Assembly: GCA_018499905.2 (NCBI GenBank)
Contig: JAHBAU020000040.1
Coordinates: 1-52,031 of the forward strand
Reading direction: 5' to 3'
Length of the DNA: 52,031 nt
From: Candidatus Saccharimonadota bacterium
GTDB lineage: Bacteria > Patescibacteriota > Saccharimonadia > Saccharimonadales > AQU-01
Shown here: positions 47,033-52,031 of the stretch, one piece after another
Layout of the letters: each line of letters begins with the position of its first letter
How positions within the stretch are numbered: position 1 is the first letter of the stretch
Notes under the pieces: model-generated
What the model was told of the DNA's origin: nothing
Database searches by the model: none
The model's input: only the letters and a program-made list of their open reading frames with translations
Position numbers and translations under genes: made by a program

Positions 47033-47464
47033 TTAGAGCCAAAGGGCAACGCCGTTGGAGACGCTGGTAGCCTTGGCCAATACGAAGCGAACGATAAGCT
47101 GTGCAAGAGCAACCACGACCAGGCCGATGAGGGCATACATAATGGTGTTTTTTGCAGCGGTTACGTTGCCGGAGTCACCACTGGAAGTGATGTACTTGAA
47201 GCCACCGTAGATCATCATCACAATGGCGATGAAGCCGACAACAACCGAGAACACGTTAATCACCAAAGTGATAATAGCGTTAAGACCCTGGTTTTCATTG
47301 TTAGTTGTTGAACAGGGCGTCTGATTGGTTGTCAGGTTCGTGCCACCACAGAGGCTATTAGCGATGCTTGGCTGGGCCAGAACAGACGCAGGCGCCGCAA
47401 CTGGTACCAACAAAGCTGCAGAGGCTGCAACCGTCGCCATAATTCTTTTTAATGATTTGATCAT
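47033..47464 (-). CDS. VirB2/TrbC-like pilin-type conjugal transfer protein
   Basis: Signal/TM, then IYGGFKYITSSGDSGNVTAAKNTIMYALIGLVVVALAQLIVRFV. Confidence 0.8.
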   Translation of the reverse strand: MIKSLKRIMATVAASAALLVPVAAPASVLAQPSIANSLCGGTNLTTNQTPCSTTNNENQGLNAIITLVINVFSVVVGFIAIVMMIYGGFKYITSSGDSGNVTAAKNTIMYALIGLVVVALAQLIVRFVLAKATSVSNGVALWL

Positions 47465-47539
47465 AACTAGTACTACCTTTCTTTATGTAGCTTACTTATA
47501 CGTGTGATTTATACCACACCCAGATTTTCTTTTCAAGGG

Positions 47540-47695
47540 TTAATTTTGCAGAATAACAGATAAAAGCATGAGCGTCATAATAACTACGATTGCCTTACTT
47601 ATACTATCTTCAATGCTATTTGTTGCGCTTGTATCAAAAAAGATGCTGCTATTGCAGGGGGTTAGCGGAGTTTGAATTCCTGGGTTGCTTAACAA
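47540..47695 (-). CDS. candidate 51-aa single-TM ORF overlapping the upstream pilin stop
   Basis: TTG start in TTGTTAA overlap; LLSNPGIQTPLTPCNSSIFFDTSATNSIEDSISKAIVVIMTLMLLSVILQN; not in ORF track. Confidence 0.4.
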   Translation of the reverse strand: MLSNPGIQTPLTPCNSSIFFDTSATNSIEDSISKAIVVIMTLMLLSVILQN

Positions 47696-48108
47696 GGACG
47701 GCCGGGGGCACACACGACAGGAGCAGCGCCGCCAGTCGTGGAGCGTGATTTTGCGATGACAAAACGCAGGATCACCTGCGAGGTAACGACTAGCGCCACA
47801 CCAATCAGCGCATAAATCACCGTACTTTTCGCTTGGGCTACCTTATTGGAATCGCCCCCTGAGGTAATATACTTATAGCCACTAAGAATCACCATTATAA
47901 CGGCGGCCACACCTACAATAATTGTAAACACTGTGATGGCAGCCGTCAGGGCGTTATCGACTGTCGGACCGCCCGGGTCAGTCGAATTTACACTGTTTAG
48001 AATATCGTTTTGCGCATCTGCTTGAACAAATGTCGGTGTTAATAAACCAATGCTTATGACTGATCCGGCTGTTACGGCAAAAAGTTTGAATGCATTTTTT
48101 AGAGTCAT
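47689..48108 (-). CDS. VirB2/TrbC-like pilin-type protein
   Basis: LSGYKYITSGGDSNKVAQAKSTVIYALIGVALVVTSQVILRFVIAKS. Confidence 0.8.
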   Translation of the reverse strand: MTLKNAFKLFAVTAGSVISIGLLTPTFVQADAQNDILNSVNSTDPGGPTVDNALTAAITVFTIIVGVAAVIMVILSGYKYITSGGDSNKVAQAKSTVIYALIGVALVVTSQVILRFVIAKSRSTTGGAAPVVCAPGRPC

Positions 48109-48122
48109 GATTATCCTTAAAT

Positions 48123-48518
48123 CTATAGCTTATTAAACACAAATACTATTATAGCGCGGGCAAAAAGAGTTACGACAACACCGATTACGGCATACTTTGC
48201 CGTATTCTTAGCGTTGGTGATATTACCGGGGTCGCCTCCGGCTGTTATATACCGGAAACCGGCGATTATTAATACAATTACCGAGGCGATACCCGTAATG
48301 ATCGATATCAGGCCAATGGCCTTAGTGATTATTCCGTCCGGCCCATACAATGAGTTACTGGATGTTGTTTGAGGTTTGGCGGCTTCCTCACAGACAGTAC
48401 TACCACTTACGCCGTTACAAGCCTGGTTAAATGGGTCGAACTGAGCATATACAGGTAGGGCATACCCACTAAATATAACGGCGGCGAGCAGCGAGATACT
48501 TGCAATGATGCGTCTCAT
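48123..48518 (-). CDS. VirB2/TrbC-like pilin-type protein
   Basis: IAGFRYITAGGDPGNITNAKNTAKYAVIGVVVTLFARAIIVFVFNKL. Confidence 0.8.
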   Translation of the reverse strand: MRRIIASISLLAAVIFSGYALPVYAQFDPFNQACNGVSGSTVCEEAAKPQTTSSNSLYGPDGIITKAIGLISIITGIASVIVLIIAGFRYITAGGDPGNITNAKNTAKYAVIGVVVTLFARAIIVFVFNKL

Positions 48519-48802
48519 AACTTACCGATCACAAAGGTTACGATACTAAAGGCGATGGCGCTGACAACCAGGCCAACGACGGCGAAAATAATTGCATTCC
48601 TAGCTTTGGCAGCGCCTTTTGGATCACCGGCTGCCGCCACGTAGCGTAAACCTGCTACGACAATTACTAGTACAGCCAGGCTGCCTGCAATCCCAAAAAT
48701 AACACTTAATGATGTCCTGACCCGGCTGTTAGTTAATCCACCCTTAGGAATGTTCAATTCAGATTCAGTAATTAGCTGGGCGAGTAGGTGATGTATATTC
48801 AT
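48515..48802 (-). CDS. VirB2/TrbC-like pilin-type protein
   Basis: VAGLRYVAAAGDPKGAAKARNAIIFAVVGLVVSAIAFSIVTFVIGKL. Confidence 0.78.
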   Translation of the reverse strand: MNIHHLLAQLITESELNIPKGGLTNSRVRTSLSVIFGIAGSLAVLVIVVAGLRYVAAAGDPKGAAKARNAIIFAVVGLVVSAIAFSIVTFVIGKL

Positions 48803-48803
48803 A

Positions 48804-49268
48804 TCAGTTCAAAACGGTGTTGCCCACTAATCTTACTATTCCAGTCGCCAACATAGCCAACACTAGACCGATGAGAGCATTTTGTACCGTATGACGAGCA
48901 ATCGTTGTTTTCGGAACGTTGCCAGCTCCCAAATCACCCTGACTCAAGATAAACTGGAATCCGCCATATATTACAAAGCCGACCGCTGCCAGGGCGCCAA
49001 GTCTTAACAGAATTTCAACGACCGCTAGGCCGACCTTTGCAATATCACCGGGAAAATTGAACTTAAGCGTACATTTTCCGGCGACTTTCGTATCCTGGTC
49101 AAGATATTTGTACCAGGTAGGGAAAGCTAAGAAATTCGAACTTGATGACCGGCAATCACCGGGTTGAGCTACTGGCGGCCCTTGGGCATAAGATACAGAA
49201 GGCGCCATAACTACTAGAAAACTGGCAAACACCAGACTCGTTAACAAGCCAGCAATAAATTTCTTCAT
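48804..49268 (-). CDS. VirB2/TrbC-like pilin-type protein
   Basis: IYGGFQFILSQGDLGAGNVPKTTIARHTVQNALIGLVLAMLATGIVRLVG. Confidence 0.75.
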   Translation of the reverse strand: MKKFIAGLLTSLVFASFLVVMAPSVSYAQGPPVAQPGDCRSSSSNFLAFPTWYKYLDQDTKVAGKCTLKFNFPGDIAKVGLAVVEILLRLGALAAVGFVIYGGFQFILSQGDLGAGNVPKTTIARHTVQNALIGLVLAMLATGIVRLVGNTVLN

Positions 49269-49270
49269 TT

Positions 49271-49876
49271 TTACAACACTCCTCCGGGCACAATCCATTG
49301 GAGGAAGGCATACATAAAGGCAAACATCACTAATGCAAATATGGCATTTTTTATGCGGTTTTTGGCTTCACTCACAGCCTTAGGGTCATCAGCTGAAGTG
49401 GAATATTGAATGCCACCCCAGACGATGACAGCCACGACAATCACACCAACCAGAGCAGCCAAGGCGTTGATAATACCGATCAATAGCTTAATTACTCCAC
49501 AATTATTTTGATTGAGGGTGTCACCAGCGCAATCGTCTTTATTGACTTCACCAAAACTAAATGACTCGTCGCCCGGTGTACCCGAACCCGCCACCGTAAT
49601 CGTGTTACAGTCTGTTTCGTTGTAAGGCCCAATGCCCGGGCTTAATAGGTTGGCCACATAACATTTATTTGGTTCTGGTGTCACCGAACTTGGGCATGAC
49701 GCCGTTTGGATATCGCCGTTGGTTTGTCGGATATAGCAGCCAGGAGGCGCAACCGCTAGCGTTCGCGACGGGGCAAAAACCACAAGACCGGTCGCCGACA
49801 TTGCTACGAGCAGTACCAATAGTTCAATTCGTTTTATGAGAACCGTCAGGGAAGACATTTTATACATAATTATCAT
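49271..49876 (-). CDS. VirB2/TrbC-like pilin-type protein
   Basis: VWGGIQYSTSADDPKAVSEAKNRIKNAIFALVMFAFMYAFLQWIVPGG. Confidence 0.78.
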   Translation of the reverse strand: MIIMYKMSSLTVLIKRIELLVLLVAMSATGLVVFAPSRTLAVAPPGCYIRQTNGDIQTASCPSSVTPEPNKCYVANLLSPGIGPYNETDCNTITVAGSGTPGDESFSFGEVNKDDCAGDTLNQNNCGVIKLLIGIINALAALVGVIVVAVIVWGGIQYSTSADDPKAVSEAKNRIKNAIFALVMFAFMYAFLQWIVPGGVL

Positions 49877-50011
49877 GTATCAATATATCTTTTCAGCTTT
49901 CCAAACACAAACTTCATTCTCGCAGTCTTCATTATATTGTAGTTTAGTCCGTGTGATATAGCTTCATTTAGCCAGTTGTCGAGAGTATTTTTGTGTTATC
50001 ATTTAAGCAAC

Positions 50012-51475
50012 ATGGCCTCATACTTTAGACATAATCGTATAGCGCTCTTTTTACTGCCGTTCCTTGCCTCAGTTGTGATTTTAGCATTGCCGAAGACGGC
50101 GCTTGCCGCAACGGGTTCCTGGGTAGACGTTGCGCATATTAAGGTGGGAACCGATATATATTATGATCGAGACCCTTACGACAATAATCTTAACTTTCGA
50201 TTAAATGGCGATCAGGGGAGTTGTGTCAGCGAGATTTCTGGCTTCGGTACCTCAGACATATTTGACCAGTCAAGGCTTGACCAAGCCGACCTCATCATCA
50301 AGTCAACTGCCACTGGTGGCGCCTGTCTTTCAAGCCCTGTCGATCCTTTGACCCTCAGCTCTGTCACCAATGCTAGCATCATTTTTAACTGGGTGGACGC
50401 CGCTCAGATACAAGGCGTGGTTAGCGCCAGAGTGTGGACTCGCGACACCACTGCTGGGGGGGCCAACGAAGTATTCAAACTCAATGGTAGTAACGGCACC
50501 GATTGTGACTCTTTAGTTGAGATCGTCAGCTCAACAACTGGTAGATATGTAAATGCCACTAGTTCTTCTGGCTCTTCTTGTACCGACAGCGACTTTTCGA
50601 TTGGCAATCCTTCCAACAGAAGCCTGCCTGCCGGCACGGGAGCGATTAACAATAATACCTCTGGTGGAACTGCCGCACCAATTGTCCCTGAAAACTGTGA
50701 GACCGCCGAAGTTTCCGGTGGAGAAAAATTACGCTGGTTACTATGTGCCGGAATTGAAGGTCTCGACAAGGCCATCGATAGACTCGATGACGAAATTCAA
50801 GGCGTACTTCTTGTGAACGACCCGGCCAATACAAGTTTTGGAGCCAATGAGGAAATGTATAACGCCTGGGGCAGGCTTCGCAACATAGCGCTGATTATCC
50901 TCATACCTATGATGCTGGTCATGGTTATCGGAACCGCAATGGGCGTCAGTTTTCTGGATGCTTATACCGTACGCCGAGCAATGCCACGATTCTTGGTAGC
51001 CATCTTCTTTATATCAACTTCCTGGTATTTCACTTCGTTTTTAATCAACCTTACAAACACGGTTGGCACAGGTATTTTAGGTCTCATGACCCAGCCGTTT
51101 GGCGGGCCCAGTAATTCTTTGAGTGATTTGCTGACGCCGACAGGTGCCGCAAATTCGTTCTGGGGTGGGTTGGCGATCTTTGGAGGGGTTATTTTAGCCG
51201 GCGTCGCAACATTAGGCATCGTCCTAAGTTATGCGCTGGTCGGGGCAGCAGTGCTGTTTATCGGCTGGCTGCTATTGGTTTTGCGACAACTACTCATCCT
51301 GGCTTTAGTACTATTTGCTCCTCTGGCAATATTGAGTTGGGTATTCCCGAACAACGATGCACTTTGGAAACTATGGTGGGGCACTTTCAGCAAACTACTC
51401 CTTATGTTCCCGCTTATTATGGCATTGATGGGTGCCGGTAAAATATTCGCTTACGTAGTGGCGGCGGCAAGGTAA
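50012..51475 (+). CDS. VirB6/TrbL-like T4SS inner-membrane protein with extracytoplasmic N-terminal domain
   Basis: Signal peptide MASYFRHNRIALFLLPFLASVVILALPKTALA; C-terminal polytopic NIALIILIPMMLVMVIGTAMG... Confidence 0.75.
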   Translation: MASYFRHNRIALFLLPFLASVVILALPKTALAATGSWVDVAHIKVGTDIYYDRDPYDNNLNFRLNGDQGSCVSEISGFGTSDIFDQSRLDQADLIIKSTATGGACLSSPVDPLTLSSVTNASIIFNWVDAAQIQGVVSARVWTRDTTAGGANEVFKLNGSNGTDCDSLVEIVSSTTGRYVNATSSSGSSCTDSDFSIGNPSNRSLPAGTGAINNNTSGGTAAPIVPENCETAEVSGGEKLRWLLCAGIEGLDKAIDRLDDEIQGVLLVNDPANTSFGANEEMYNAWGRLRNIALIILIPMMLVMVIGTAMGVSFLDAYTVRRAMPRFLVAIFFISTSWYFTSFLINLTNTVGTGILGLMTQPFGGPSNSLSDLLTPTGAANSFWGGLAIFGGVILAGVATLGIVLSYALVGAAVLFIGWLLLVLRQLLILALVLFAPLAILSWVFPNNDALWKLWWGTFSKLLLMFPLIMALMGAGKIFAYVVAAAR

Positions 51476-51478
51476 ATT

Positions 51479-52031
51479 ATGAAATCACTTTTAATTATTA
51501 CAGCCTACTTAGCTCCGTTCTTTTTCATCCCAGCTACTTTCCGATTTGCTGGAGGTATTTTTGGTCGCATCAGTGGTATGGCTAACGATCGTACTCGTGG
51601 CCTATTCGATAAACAACGTAAATTCCGCCAAGAATCCAAGCAGAGAATGCGTGACCGAGTATATGGGGGCAACCGTCTAAACAACCCCAATGATAGTCGT
51701 GGCCGCACATGGGTGAACAATGCTTTGCAGCGCGGTGCAGTCAGGCGCAAGTTGATCACTGAAGGTGGAGTCCGTAATATAGGTGGTCGCACCGATGCTG
51801 AGATCGAAGAAATTAACCAACGCAAGGCCAACGAAGCGGCTCAAAACGGACCAGCATGGTCCGGCAATGATACCGCCCTATGGGCCGCCCGACGCACAAC
51901 TAGACAGGGCATTATTAACGAGCTAACTCAGGGTGAATACGCTGATACCGACCACTATGGTAATGGTACAGATAGCGACACGGCCGAACAAAGAGCCGCT
52001 CGAGAGCGTTTGACAGATGAGATTATGGCTA
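51479..52031 (+). CDS. hypothetical protein following virB6-like gene (runs off the window)
   Basis: MKSLLIITAYLAPFFFIPATFRFAGGIFGRISGMANDRTRGLFDKQRK...; open to window end, 4 nt after upstream stop. Confidence 0.75.
   Translation, partial: MKSLLIITAYLAPFFFIPATFRFAGGIFGRISGMANDRTRGLFDKQRKFRQESKQRMRDRVYGGNRLNNPNDSRGRTWVNNALQRGAVRRKLITEGGVRNIGGRTDAEIEEINQRKANEAAQNGPAWSGNDTALWAARRTTRQGIINELTQGEYADTDHYGNGTDSDTAEQRAARERLTDEIMA

Overview
Gene-dense window with standard-code coding (TGA is used as stop). The gene content suggests a Patescibacteria/CPR genome, probably Ca. Saccharibacteria; this is inference from gene content, as no database search was possible. Housekeeping genes: dnaG 5' end, valS, tsaD, murE, two tyrS paralogs, argS, CIRCE-controlled groES-groEL, hsp20, orn, msrB, an arginase-family enzyme and comF. 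A lower-GC accessory island lies at ~12.07-20.29 kb. It holds a 4-gene minus-strand operon (nucleotidyltransferase, Fe-ADH, PaaK/LuxE-like adenylating enzyme, ALDH/LuxC-like reductase), a divergent 3-gene operon (IMPase-like, unknown, Nudix) and a second tyrS. The right end carries six VirB2/TrbC-like pilin-type genes divergent from a VirB6/TrbL-like gene. Three tRNA-Ser genes and one tRNA-Arg(GCG) are present. Main hunt results: (1) each tRNA-Ser is followed by a palindromic terminator and then a ~110-160 bp structured element bounded by T-arm-like sequence; one element carries an exact 20-nt copy of its tRNA 3' end; (2) about 15 genes have a -10 hexamer ending 6-8 nt before ATG, which predicts leaderless mRNAs, including a mirror-symmetric tsaD/murE promoter; (3) the tyrS-linked island; (4) a DnaG N-terminus lacking all zinc ligands; (5) the pilin paralog array with a possible overlapping small ORF.
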